64,000 nucleotides of DNA from NCBI RefSeq assembly GCF_014211915.1, contig NZ_CP060040.1, forward strand, positions 1,550,001 to 1,614,000. Reading direction: 5' to 3'. This DNA is from Burkholderia cenocepacia. GTDB taxonomy: Bacteria > Pseudomonadota > Gammaproteobacteria > Burkholderiales > Burkholderiaceae. Of the stretch, positions 19,523-27,899 are shown piece by piece. The position numbers were made by a program, and so were the translations under genes. Positions within the stretch are counted from its first letter, which is position 1. Every line of letters begins with the position of its first letter. Under the pieces are notes generated by a model, which searched no databases, had not been told where the DNA came from, and worked only from the letters and a program-made list of their open reading frames with translations.

Positions 19523-22500
19523 AGCACGCCCTCCTCGATCGTCGCGACCGACGCATCGCCGTCGGCGGGCGCCGCCGGCGTCAGTTCGTCGAGCTGCGCC
19601 GCGAGACCGGCGAGCGTCGGCTGCCGATAGAACGCGGCCATCCCGATCCGCACGCCGAGCCGCTCGCGCAATTGCGCGAGCAGGCGGGTCGCGAGCAGGC
19701 TGTCGCCGCCGAGCGCGAAGAACGTCGCGTCACGCGCGTTCGCCGCGCGGCCGAGCGCCTGCTCCCAACAGGCCAGCAATATCGCGTGCCGTTCGCCGGC
19801 CGGCACGAACGCGTCGTGCGCGGCCGGTGCGTCGCCGAGTGCGCGCGCGAGTGCATCCCCGACCGCCCGGCGATCGATCTTGCCGTTCGCGTTGAGCGGC
19901 CAGCGCGGCACGCACCACAGCGCATCGGGACGCATCGCGTCGGGCAACCGGTCGCGCAACCAGTCGGCGAGCGCCGCCTGTTCGATCGGCTCGCCGACCC
20001 GGCGCGCATCGATGCAGGCGAATGCCGCCGAGCGCCAGCTGCGCGCATCGAGCGCAAAGCCGCACGCGTGGGCGGCCGCCGCGAGCGCATCGTGCGCGAA
20101 CGGCCGCGGCACCGACGCATCGCCCGCGACGCTCGCGACGAGTTCGCGCAGCGGCGAATCGCGCAGCACGTCGGCGAGCAGCAGGCGCCCGTCCCGCGCG
20201 AGCAGCGCGGCCGCGATCCGGAAGGTGTCGCGCGGATCGTCGCGCAGGTGGGCCGCCGCGAAACTGATCACGCAATCGAATGCGCCGAGATGGCGTGCGG
20301 GCAGCAAGCCGTCCTGCATCGTCTGCAACGCGGGCAGCGTTCGCGTGAACCGTGCCTGCGCGTTGTGCAGCAGGCCCGGCGACACGTCGAACAGCGTCAC
20401 GTCGAAGCGCGGATCGTCGAGCACGCCGAGCCCCGCATCGAGCGCCTGGCCCGCGCGGGCATCGAGCACCGCGACGCGCAGCACACCTGTGTGTGCCGCG
20501 GCCTGCGCGTCCAGCGCGGCGGCGAATTCGCGCAGCGTACGAACGCCGTCCGGAAAACGCGTCGCGAACGCGAGCGGTGCCACGCACGGGTCCAGCGGCA
20601 CGCGTTGCGCGGCGGTATCCGGGTCGGCGGCGAGCGCGCGCAGCGCGGCCGTCAGATCGTCGAGATCGGTTACCTGCCAGTCGAGATGACCGAGCGCATC
20701 GACGAGGGCAATCGATGCGTCACCCTTTGCGTGCCAGTGCGCACGCAGCGACGGCGGCAGGCCCGCGTCGCCGTCGAGCAGCCGCCCGGCAACGGCGCGG
20801 GAGACAGCCGTTTCCGCCGGCATCGTGTCGGCCATGTCGGCAGCCGCGAGCGATGACGGCACGGTGTCCGCCGCCGCGCAATCGTTCGGCACGAACGCCG
20901 CGACGATGCGCGCGGCCTCGCCGTGAACGACGCTCGCACACGCGCCGTCGATCAACAGATGCGCGGCCAGCGCCGCCTCGATCTCGCCGAGCTCGATCCG
21001 GTGCCCGCGCACCTTCACCTGCCGATCCTCGCGCCCGAGGAATTCGAGCGTCCCGTCCGGCCAGTAGCGGCCACGATCGCCGGTGCGATACCAGCGGCCG
21101 GACGCGTGCTGCACGAAGCGCTGCGCGGTCAGCTCGGGATCGTTCCGGTAGCCGCGCGCGAGACTGTCACCCCCGATCAGCAATTCGCCCGGCACGTAAT
21201 CGGGCACATCACGGCCGTCGCCATCGACGACGCGATACGCCTGCCCCGGCAACGGCCGGCCGTACGGAATCGAACGCCAGTGCGGCGGCACGTCGCGCAC
21301 CGTCTGCACGTTCGACCAGATCCCGGCCTCGGTCGCGCCGCCGAGCGCGTGGAACGCACAGGCATCGCCGCAGCGCGCGCGCACGCGCGCCGGCAGGTCG
21401 AGTGCGATCCAGTCGCCGGACAGCAGCGCCGCACGCACGCTGCGGCACGCGCCGCTCGCCGCCGGCACGGCCAGCGCCATTTCCAGCAGCGCGGGCGCCG
21501 AGTTCCACAGCGTTACGCTGTGCTGCGCGATCAGTTCGATCCAGCGCGCCGCATCGCGCGCTTCATCCTGCGTCGGCAGCACGAGTTGCGCACCGGCACC
21601 CAGCGCGCCGAACAGGTCGTACACCGACAGATCGAAATCGAGCGCCGACACCGCCAGCAGCCGGTCGTCCGCGCGCACGCCGAGCAGCGCATCGATCGCA
21701 TCGATCGTGTTGATCGCCGCCGCGTGGGTCATCTCGACGCCCTTCGGCACGCCCGTCGAACCGGACGTGTAGATCACGTAAGCGGTCGTCTGCGGCGCGA
21801 CCTCGAGCGGCGCGGCCAGCGGCGCATGCCGCGACAGCGCGGCGATGCCGACATGCGGCAGCGGCCCGCCCGCGCACGCGGTGTCGTCGATCACGGCCTT
21901 CACGCCCGCCGCACGCTCGATCAGCGCCTTGCGCGCGACCGGCTGCGCGATGTCGAGCGGCACGTAGCATGCGCCGGCCGCCAGCACGCCGAACACGGCC
22001 GCGACCTGCGCAGGCCCGCGCGGCAAACTGATCTCGACGGCATCGCCGTGCCCGATCCCGGCCGCGCGCAAGCCGCCCGCGATCGCGAGCGCCTGCGCGG
22101 CCAGTTCGCCGCGCGTCACCGTGCGATCGCCGTATCGCAACGCCACGGCGGCCGGCTCGCGCGCGGCCAGCGCGAAGAAATCGTGATGCAGCGTGCGCGC
22201 GCGGCCGGGAGCCGGCAACGCATTGAGCGTGTCGCGCACGCGCCGCTGCGCGGACGGCAGCTCGACCGCGATCGGCAGCCGCCAGTCGCGATCGCACAGC
22301 GCCTGCACGAACGCGACATACGCGCCGAACATCGCGTCGATCATTCCGTCCGGGAACAGCCCGTCGACGCTGTCCCACGCGAGCAGTGCACCGCCCGGCA
22401 CGCGATAGAGCTGATGGTCGAGCCATACCTGCGGCGTCTGCGAAATCATGTCGTGCAGATCGCCGAACACCTGCGCGAACGCATCGGGCACGAACGGTTC

Positions 22501-23892
22501 GTCACCGAGATTGCACGAGAACACGACGGGCGCCGCACGCGGCGTGCCCTGCCGACGCGCATCGCGCAGCACGTCGAGCGCCGGATACGCGGCCTGCGCG
22601 ATCGCACCATGCAGCCGCTGCTGGAACGCGCGCATCGCGTCGGCCGCGCTCGCATCGGCGCGCACGTCGCATTCGACGAGCAGCAGCGTCGTGAAATCGG
22701 CGATCACGCGGCCCAGATCGGGCGCATCGCCGTGCCGGTCGAACAGCGGCACGTTGAGCAGGAATGCCTGCCGGCCGCTCCAGCGCGCGAGCACGGCCGC
22801 GAACGCCGCGCCGAACACCGACGACAGCGTGACGCCATGCTGCGCGGCGCGCGCCTGCAGACGCGTCAACTCGTCCGTGCTCAGCGTATGCGCGACGCGG
22901 CTGAAACGCGGCGCGCGGATCGTTTCGGGCGCGCGGGCGAGCGGCAGCGCCGGCCCTTCCGGCAACGTCGCGAGCCGCGCCTGCCAGGCGTCACGCGCCG
23001 CGGCCCGCGCATCGCGCGTCTCGGCCGCGCGACGTGCGAGCCAGGCCGGGAACCACGTCGACGGCGCATCCGGCAGCGCCGACGGCTCGGCATAGGCCAC
23101 GCCGATCTCCTGCATCAGCAGCCGCACGCTGTCCACGTCGGCCGCGAGCAGGTCGACGCTGAGCCACACGCGATCCTCGCCGCCGGGCATCTGCGCGAGC
23201 CCCATCATGAACACCTGCGCATGCTCGACGTCGAGACATTCGTGCGAGCGGAACGCGCGCAGCGACGCCCATTCGGTTTCCGCATCGGCCGCCGTCCGGT
23301 CGCGCCAGTCCGCGTGCGCGAACACCGGCGCGTCCGATTCGGCGAGGATCTGCTGACGGCCGCCGTCGAAACGCGCGCGCAGCATCGGATGACGCTCGCG
23401 CACGCGCCGGCATGCCGTGTCGAGACGAACGGGGTCGATCGCGCGGCTGCGGAATTCGAGAAACGCGTGGCAGCTCACGTTGCCGAGCACCTCGCCGTCG
23501 CCGCGGCCGAGCCAGTACGCCTGCTGCACCGCGGACAATTCGAACGGCGCATGCACGTCGACCGCTTCGGCAGCGACGACGGCTTCCGTGCGAGCGATAC
23601 GCGGCGCATTGGCGAGCAGCGTGGTCCACGCGCCGAGCGTCGGCGTGCGCGCGAGCGCATCGAACGTCAGCGCATGGCCGAGCCGGTTCACGCGGGTCTG
23701 CAGATACATCAGCCGGATCGAATCGAGGCCGCAGCTCAGCAGGTCCTCGTCATCGTCGAGCGACGCGATCTCGTCGACGGATTCGTCGAGCAGCTCGGCG
23801 ATCAGCGCAACGAGCCGCGCGCGAAATTCAGTGGAAGAACAACAGGAAGGATCGGAATGGTCGGTAGTGGAATCGACAACGGTCTGGCTCAT
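19519..23892 (-). CDS. pchE: dihydroaeruginoate synthetase PchE (NRPS: ArCP-Cy-A-[E]-PCP)
   Basis: 1457 aa from ATG 23892 (AAGG 8 nt upstream; the GTG two codons earlier is poorly placed). An N-terminal aryl-carrier domain has Ser58 in GLDSIR and accepts salicylate from PchD. The cyclisation domain follows (DLLAAD near 246; SQTPQVWLDHQ later), then a cysteine adenylation domain (YTSGSTGVPKG near 704). A methyltransferase-like insertion of ~350 residues has a degenerate SAM motif (VLDARAGQALDAG near 1140), as in the PchE epimerase domain. A C-terminal carrier has Ser ~1398 (GGDSLL). It makes the salicyl-thiazoline (Dha) intermediate. First gene of pchEFGHI, behind a Fur box and a PchR-type repeat. 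Confidence 0.95.
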   Translation of the reverse strand: MSQTVVDSTTDHSDPSCCSSTEFRARLVALIAELLDESVDEIASLDDDEDLLSCGLDSIRLMYLQTRVNRLGHALTFDALARTPTLGAWTTLLANAPRIARTEAVVAAEAVDVHAPFELSAVQQAYWLGRGDGEVLGNVSCHAFLEFRSRAIDPVRLDTACRRVRERHPMLRARFDGGRQQILAESDAPVFAHADWRDRTAADAETEWASLRAFRSHECLDVEHAQVFMMGLAQMPGGEDRVWLSVDLLAADVDSVRLLMQEIGVAYAEPSALPDAPSTWFPAWLARRAAETRDARAAARDAWQARLATLPEGPALPLARAPETIRAPRFSRVAHTLSTDELTRLQARAAQHGVTLSSVFGAAFAAVLARWSGRQAFLLNVPLFDRHGDAPDLGRVIADFTTLLLVECDVRADASAADAMRAFQQRLHGAIAQAAYPALDVLRDARRQGTPRAAPVVFSCNLGDEPFVPDAFAQVFGDLHDMISQTPQVWLDHQLYRVPGGALLAWDSVDGLFPDGMIDAMFGAYVAFVQALCDRDWRLPIAVELPSAQRRVRDTLNALPAPGRARTLHHDFFALAAREPAAVALRYGDRTVTRGELAAQALAIAGGLRAAGIGHGDAVEISLPRGPAQVAAVFGVLAAGACYVPLDIAQPVARKALIERAAGVKAVIDDTACAGGPLPHVGIAALSRHAPLAAPLEVAPQTTAYVIYTSGSTGVPKGVEMTHAAAINTIDAIDALLGVRADDRLLAVSALDFDLSVYDLFGALGAGAQLVLPTQDEARDAARWIELIAQHSVTLWNSAPALLEMALAVPAASGACRSVRAALLSGDWIALDLPARVRARCGDACAFHALGGATEAGIWSNVQTVRDVPPHWRSIPYGRPLPGQAYRVVDGDGRDVPDYVPGELLIGGDSLARGYRNDPELTAQRFVQHASGRWYRTGDRGRYWPDGTLEFLGREDRQVKVRGHRIELGEIEAALAAHLLIDGACASVVHGEAARIVAAFVPNDCAAADTVPSSLAAADMADTMPAETAVSRAVAGRLLDGDAGLPPSLRAHWHAKGDASIALVDALGHLDWQVTDLDDLTAALRALAADPDTAAQRVPLDPCVAPLAFATRFPDGVRTLREFAAALDAQAAAHTGVLRVAVLDARAGQALDAGLGVLDDPRFDVTLFDVSPGLLHNAQARFTRTLPALQTMQDGLLPARHLGAFDCVISFAAAHLRDDPRDTFRIAAALLARDGRLLLADVLRDSPLRELVASVAGDASVPRPFAHDALAAAAHACGFALDARSWRSAAFACIDARRVGEPIEQAALADWLRDRLPDAMRPDALWCVPRWPLNANGKIDRRAVGDALARALGDAPAAHDAFVPAGERHAILLACWEQALGRAANARDATFFALGGDSLLATRLLAQLRERLGVRIGMAAFYRQPTLAGLAAQLDELTPAAPADGDASVATIEEGVL

Positions 23893-23949
23893 GGGCACGC
23901 CTTGTATGGGTCGTTCGACGGCGGTTCCGCGCGGCGGCGGCCACCTGTG

Positions 23950-23968
23950 AATGAGAATCTATCTCATT
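23950..23968. promoter_or_regulatory. Fur box in the pchE promoter
   Basis: AATGAGA (23950-23956) and TCTCATT (23962-23968) form a perfect 7-bp inverted repeat with a 5-bp centre, matching the AATGA-type Fur/ferric-uptake operator. It lies 58 bp upstream of the pchE ATG. Confidence 0.9.
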
Positions 23969-23983
23969 AACGCCCATGAGCCC

Positions 23984-24021
23984 GGTCGATTCCTTTAGGC
24001 TGCCGGTCAGTTGTTTTAGAT
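23984..24021 (-). promoter_or_regulatory. 21-bp-spaced direct repeat, candidate PchR box of pchE
   Basis: Read leftward, ATCTAAAACAACTGACC (24021-24005) and GCCTAAAGGAATCGACC (24000-23984) start 21 bp apart and share CTAAA and the GACC end. They lie 15 bp upstream of the Fur box. The distal copy overlaps the last codons and stop of pchR (TAA at 24018-24016). Confidence 0.55.
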
Positions 24022-24957
24022 CGCCGCGCCCGCCAGTTCCTCGTTGTCGATCGCGTTCGACGACACGCGGATATCGCTCGGCGAAATGCCGTAGCGCTTG
24101 CGGAACGCGATCGAAAAATGCGCGGGGCTGTAGCCGACGCGGTATGCGACGGTCGACACGTTCGCATCCTCCGCGCACAGCATCGCGTGCGCGGTCCGCA
24201 GCCGGTATTCCTGCAGATACGCGTACACGCTCGTGCCGAACACCTTGCGGAAACCGGCCGTCAGCTTGCGCGAATTCATCCCGACGCGACTCGCGAGCGC
24301 GTCGAGCGTCGGCGGATGCTGAAGCTCGCGCGTCAGGATGTCGCTCGCCGCATACACGCGCTCGACATCCGACGACGTGACGCGCACGTCGGCCGGCGCG
24401 TGCTGCCGCTGCGTGGCCAGCAGCTGCGCGCTCAGCGCGGTCAGCTCGAACGCCTTCGCCTTCAGGTAGTACTCGCGCACCGCGCCCTCGAACGGGCAGG
24501 TGGCGATCTGCACGGCGAGCGCCTGCAGCGCCTTCGACGCCGGGCAACTGACGATGCGCGGATCGCCGCCCGTCGGCGCGAGCATCTTCTCCGGCAGCAG
24601 GCTCAGGTTGCGGTCGAGCGCATCGAGGCCGAGCTGCACGATCGTGTAGCGCAGCGGCACGTCGCGGTCGTAGATCTGGTGGGTGGTGAATTCGCCATCG
24701 TTGGCGATCACGCACAGGCCCGGCCCCTTGATGCATTGCTCGGGCTGGCCCGGCACTCGGCAGCGCAACTGCCCGCTCTGCACGAGGACGAGCTTCAGCC
24801 CTTTTTCGAGCGGCTCCTCGTACCAGTCGCGGCTATCCGAGCACAGCGTGCCGCTCATGAGTTTCATGCCCGCGTCGATGTGCACCACACCCGGATGATT
24901 GCCGGGCACGAGCACCGGCGGGTGACGTCGTGACGAAGCGAAGGAGGTCGATCTCAT
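24016..24957 (-). CDS. pchR: AraC-family pyochelin regulator PchR
   Basis: 313 aa. The start is set at ATG 24957 because the stretch PGNHPGVVHIDAGMKL before the next Met aligns with the P. aeruginosa PchR N-terminus as recalled. The N-terminal ~200 residues form the ferripyochelin-sensing half (GLKLVLVQSGQLRCRVPGQPEQ). Residues ~215-305 hold two helix-turn-helix motifs of the AraC type (TLDALASRVGMNSRKLTAGFRKVFGTSVYAYLQEYRL; ANVSTVAYRVGYSPAHFSIAFRKRYGISPSDIR), very close to PchR. It sits between pchE and pchD, activates biosynthesis and uptake genes when ferripyochelin is bound, and probably comes under the shared Fur-controlled region at 24958-25174. Confidence 0.93.
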   Translation of the reverse strand: MRSTSFASSRRHPPVLVPGNHPGVVHIDAGMKLMSGTLCSDSRDWYEEPLEKGLKLVLVQSGQLRCRVPGQPEQCIKGPGLCVIANDGEFTTHQIYDRDVPLRYTIVQLGLDALDRNLSLLPEKMLAPTGGDPRIVSCPASKALQALAVQIATCPFEGAVREYYLKAKAFELTALSAQLLATQRQHAPADVRVTSSDVERVYAASDILTRELQHPPTLDALASRVGMNSRKLTAGFRKVFGTSVYAYLQEYRLRTAHAMLCAEDANVSTVAYRVGYSPAHFSIAFRKRYGISPSDIRVSSNAIDNEELAGAAI

Positions 24958-25059
24958 CGGAGGTCCGTTGGTTGGGCGGCACGCGCGGACCGGCGCGCGC
25001 CGGCGGCAACCGGCCGATTGTCCGGCCAGACCGGGCGGGTGCCGCGCGACCGACGCCCG

Positions 25060-25097
25060 ATCGAACGAAATTGCCGCGATATCGAAAGAAACGGCGC
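25060..25097 (+). promoter_or_regulatory. 21-bp-spaced direct repeat, candidate PchR box of pchD
   Basis: ATCGAACGAAATTGCCG (25060-25076) and ATCGAAAGAAACGGCGC (25081-25097) start 21 bp apart. They lie 19 bp upstream of the pchD Fur box. It is the clearest copy pair of the three promoters. Confidence 0.58.
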
Positions 25098-25116
25098 TAT
25101 CGCAGCACCTGTTACA

Positions 25117-25135
25117 AATGATAATACCTCTCATT
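25117..25135. promoter_or_regulatory. Fur box in the pchD/pchR intergenic region
   Basis: AATGATAATACCTCTCATT is a Fur-type operator with outer AAATGA/TCATTT symmetry, 39 bp upstream of the pchD ATG. It lies in the 217-bp divergent gap and may also affect pchR. Confidence 0.85.
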
Positions 25136-25174
25136 TACATTTTCTGACAACTTGCCGGAACCCAAGGTCAGCGC

Positions 25175-26827
25175 ATGCAATCCTCCCCTTCCTCCCTGAC
25201 GGCGGCCGTGCCGGCCGACGCGCCCGACTGGCCCGACGACTTCGCGCGCCGCTACCGCGACGCCGGCTACTGGCAGGACACGACGTTCTTCGACGCGCTC
25301 GATGCATGCACGCAGCGCCATCCCGACGCGCTCGCCGTCGTCGACGGCACGCTGCGGCTGCACTATCGCGATCTGCTCGCGCGCATTCGCCGCCTCGCGG
25401 GCGGCCTCGCGCGCCTCGGCCTGGCACGCGGCGACGCGGTCGTCGTCCAGTTGCCGAACGGCGCGCGCTTCATCGAGACGTGCTTCGCGCTGTTCCAGCT
25501 CGGCGTGCGGCCGGTGCTCGCGCTGCCCGCGCACCGTCACTACGAGATCGGCGCGTTCTGCCGCTTCGCCGGTGCGCGTGCTTATCTCGGCGCGTCGCAG
25601 CTCGGCGATTTCGACTGCCGACCGCTCGCGGCCGCGTTGCAGGCCGACTGCCCGACGCTCGAGCACATCGTGATGGCCGGCGACGATCACGCGTTCACGT
25701 CGTTCGACGCGCTGTACGACGCGCCGCCCGTGCTCGACTGCTCGGCACGCGCCGACGACATCGCGTGCTTCCAGTTGTCCGGCGGCACGACCGGCACGCC
25801 GAAGCTGATTCCGCGCCGCCATCGCGAATACCTGTACAACGTGCGCGCGTGCAGCGCCGCGAGCGGTTTCGACACCGACACCGTCTATCTCGCCGCGCTG
25901 CCGATGGCGCACAACTTCACGCTGTGCTGCCCCGGCACGATCGGTGCATTGCTCGCGGGTGGCCGGGTCGTGACGACCGCGCGGCCCGAGCCCGACCAGA
26001 GCTTCGCGCTGATCGCGCAGGAACGCGTCACGCATACCGCGCTCGTGCCGCCGCTCGCGCTGCTGTGGCTCGACGAGCAGCCGCAACGGCAGGCCGACCT
26101 GTCGAGCCTGCGCGTGCTGCAGGTCGGCGGCGCACGGCTGATGGACCATGCGGCCGAACGCGTGACGCCCGTGCTCGGCTGCCGGCTGCAGCAGGTGTTC
26201 GGCATGGCCGAAGGGCTCATCTGCTGCACGCGGCTCGACGATGCGCCCGAGCGCATCGCGCATACACAGGGCCGCCCCGTTTCCGAAGGCGACGAAGTAC
26301 GCATCGTCGACGAAACCGGCGCACCGGTCGCGCCCGGCGAGATCGGCGAATTGCAGGTACGCGGCCCGTACACGATCCGCGGCTACTACCGGCTCGCGGA
26401 GCACGACGCGACGGCGTTCACGGCCGACGGCTTCTACCGCAGCGGCGACCGCGTGCGGCGCACCGCGGACGGCGACCTCGTCGTCGAAGGCCGCGACAAG
26501 GATCAGATCAACCGCGGCGGCGAGAAGGTCTCCGCCGAGGAAGTGGAAAACCTGTTGCTCGCGCATCCGCAGGTACACGATGCGGCGGTCGTCGCGATGC
26601 CCGACCCGATCCTCGGCGAGCGAACCTGCGCGTTCGTGGTCGCACGCGCGCCGGCCCCGTCCCGGCTCGTGCTGAAACGCTACTTGCGCGATTGCGGGCT
26701 CGCGGCGTTCAAGATCCCCGACCGCATCGAATTCATGTCGCGCTTTCCGGAAACCGGCATCGGCAAGACCAGCAAGAAATCGCTGCGCGACCTGCTGCGT
26801 CGCCAGTTGCAGGCGGCGGCCGCATGA
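25175..26827 (+). CDS. pchD: salicylate-AMP ligase PchD
   Basis: 550 aa, ATG 25175 with AAGG 9 nt upstream. ANL-superfamily adenylating enzyme: A3 loop LSGGTTGTPKLIPR, A5 region VFGMAEGLICCTRLDD, A7 YRSGDRVRR, A8 KDQINRGGEKVSAEEVENLL and A10 lysine in ETGIGKTSKKSLR. The VFGMAEGLI(C)CTR stretch is characteristic of 2,3-dihydroxybenzoate/salicylate-AMP ligases (EntE, DhbE, YbtE, PchD). It loads salicylate onto the PchE aryl-carrier domain. First gene of pchDCBA, divergent from pchR and preceded by a Fur box. Confidence 0.93.
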   Translation: MQSSPSSLTAAVPADAPDWPDDFARRYRDAGYWQDTTFFDALDACTQRHPDALAVVDGTLRLHYRDLLARIRRLAGGLARLGLARGDAVVVQLPNGARFIETCFALFQLGVRPVLALPAHRHYEIGAFCRFAGARAYLGASQLGDFDCRPLAAALQADCPTLEHIVMAGDDHAFTSFDALYDAPPVLDCSARADDIACFQLSGGTTGTPKLIPRRHREYLYNVRACSAASGFDTDTVYLAALPMAHNFTLCCPGTIGALLAGGRVVTTARPEPDQSFALIAQERVTHTALVPPLALLWLDEQPQRQADLSSLRVLQVGGARLMDHAAERVTPVLGCRLQQVFGMAEGLICCTRLDDAPERIAHTQGRPVSEGDEVRIVDETGAPVAPGEIGELQVRGPYTIRGYYRLAEHDATAFTADGFYRSGDRVRRTADGDLVVEGRDKDQINRGGEKVSAEEVENLLLAHPQVHDAAVVAMPDPILGERTCAFVVARAPAPSRLVLKRYLRDCGLAAFKIPDRIEFMSRFPETGIGKTSKKSLRDLLRRQLQAAAA

Positions 26828-27597
26828 GCGCGCACCCGACCGGTTCGAGCTGGATTCGCGAGTTGCGGCTGTCGCCGTGCCCGCGCGCGCAGCTCGTCTG
26901 CTTTCCGCATGCGGGCGGCACCGCGAATTTCTTTCGTGGCTGGAGCCGTGCGCTGCCGTGGGACGTCGATCTGCTCGCGCTGCAGTATCCGGGCCGCGAG
27001 GAACGCTTCGGCGAGCCGTGCCTGCCCTCGATCGACGCGCTCGCCGGCCCCGCCGCCGACGCGCTGCAACGCTATGCCCATGCACCGCTCGTGCTGTTCG
27101 GGCACAGCCTCGGTGCGGCCCTCGCGTACGAGGTTGCGCTGCGGCTCGAGGCGCGCGGCGCCGCGCCGCTTTACGTGGCGGTGTCCGCGCTGCCGCCGCC
27201 GCATCGCCAGCGCCCGTCGGATCTGCACCTGCAATCCGACGACGCGCTCGTCGGCGACGTCGCCCGGCTGTCCGGCGAGCACGCCGCGCTGCTCGCCGAT
27301 CCGGAAATGCGCGCGATCTACCTGCCGATGATCCGCCACGACTACCGCGCGATCGAAACGTATCGGCGCGACCGCCCACCGCGCATCGATGCGCCGCTCG
27401 GCGTGATGCTGCCGCTCGCCGATCCCGAGCTCGACAGCGACGAGGCGCACGCGTGGCAGGACGTCGCCGCGCGCCCGATCCGCGTCGAGACGTTCAACGG
27501 CGACCACTTCTACCTGCGACACCAATACCCGGCGGTGATCGCCCATCTGGTCGAACGGATCGACCAATCCCTTCGTTACGGAAAGGAGTACACATGA
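26824..27597 (+). CDS. pchC: type II thioesterase PchC
   Basis: 257 aa, overlapping pchD by 4 bp (ATGA). Alpha/beta-hydrolase of the GrsT/type II thioesterase family: oxyanion-region FPHAGG (residues 27-32), nucleophile elbow GHSLG with Ser95, a candidate catalytic acid near D202, and His228 in GDHFYL. In P. aeruginosa PchC clears wrongly loaded groups from PchE/PchF carrier domains. All catalytic residues are visible. Encoded second in pchDCBA. Confidence 0.9.
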   Translation: MSAHPTGSSWIRELRLSPCPRAQLVCFPHAGGTANFFRGWSRALPWDVDLLALQYPGREERFGEPCLPSIDALAGPAADALQRYAHAPLVLFGHSLGAALAYEVALRLEARGAAPLYVAVSALPPPHRQRPSDLHLQSDDALVGDVARLSGEHAALLADPEMRAIYLPMIRHDYRAIETYRRDRPPRIDAPLGVMLPLADPELDSDEAHAWQDVAARPIRVETFNGDHFYLRHQYPAVIAHLVERIDQSLRYGKEYT

Positions 27598-27899
27598 AAA
27601 CACCGGACGCCTGCACGGGGCTGCCCGACATTCGCGAAGCGATCGATCGGCTGGACGCCGACATCATCGACGCGCTCGGCCGGCGCATGCAGTACGTGCT
27701 GGCCGCGTCGCGCTTCAAGCCGGACGAAGCGAGCATCGCCGCGCCGGAGCGGGTGGCCGCGATGCTGCCCGACCGGCGCCGCTGGGCCGAACAGGCCGGC
27801 CTCGACGCCGACTACGTCGAGACGCTGTTCGCCCAGCTCATCGCGTGGTACATCGCGCAGCAAACGCAATACTGGCGACAACAGCGGGGGCTTGCATGA
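27594..27899 (+). CDS. pchB: isochorismate-pyruvate lyase PchB
   Basis: 101 aa, a chorismate-mutase-fold protein of the AroQ class. ATG 27594 overlaps pchC by 4 bp and has AAAGGAG upstream. The active-site residues known for P. aeruginosa PchB are all present at the same numbers: Arg14, Arg31, Lys42 and Gln90. It converts isochorismate to salicylate and pyruvate. Together with PchA it supplies the starter unit for PchD/PchE. Confidence 0.95.
   Translation: MKTPDACTGLPDIREAIDRLDADIIDALGRRMQYVLAASRFKPDEASIAAPERVAAMLPDRRRWAEQAGLDADYVETLFAQLIAWYIAQQTQYWRQQRGLA

Noticed and set aside
13898..23970. Very long plus-strand open frames opposite pchF and pchE (1910 and 1015 codons)
   Set aside because: They are antisense shadows of GC-rich genes: Arg/His-rich, low complexity, no motifs or ribosome sites, while the minus strand shows complete NRPS domains.
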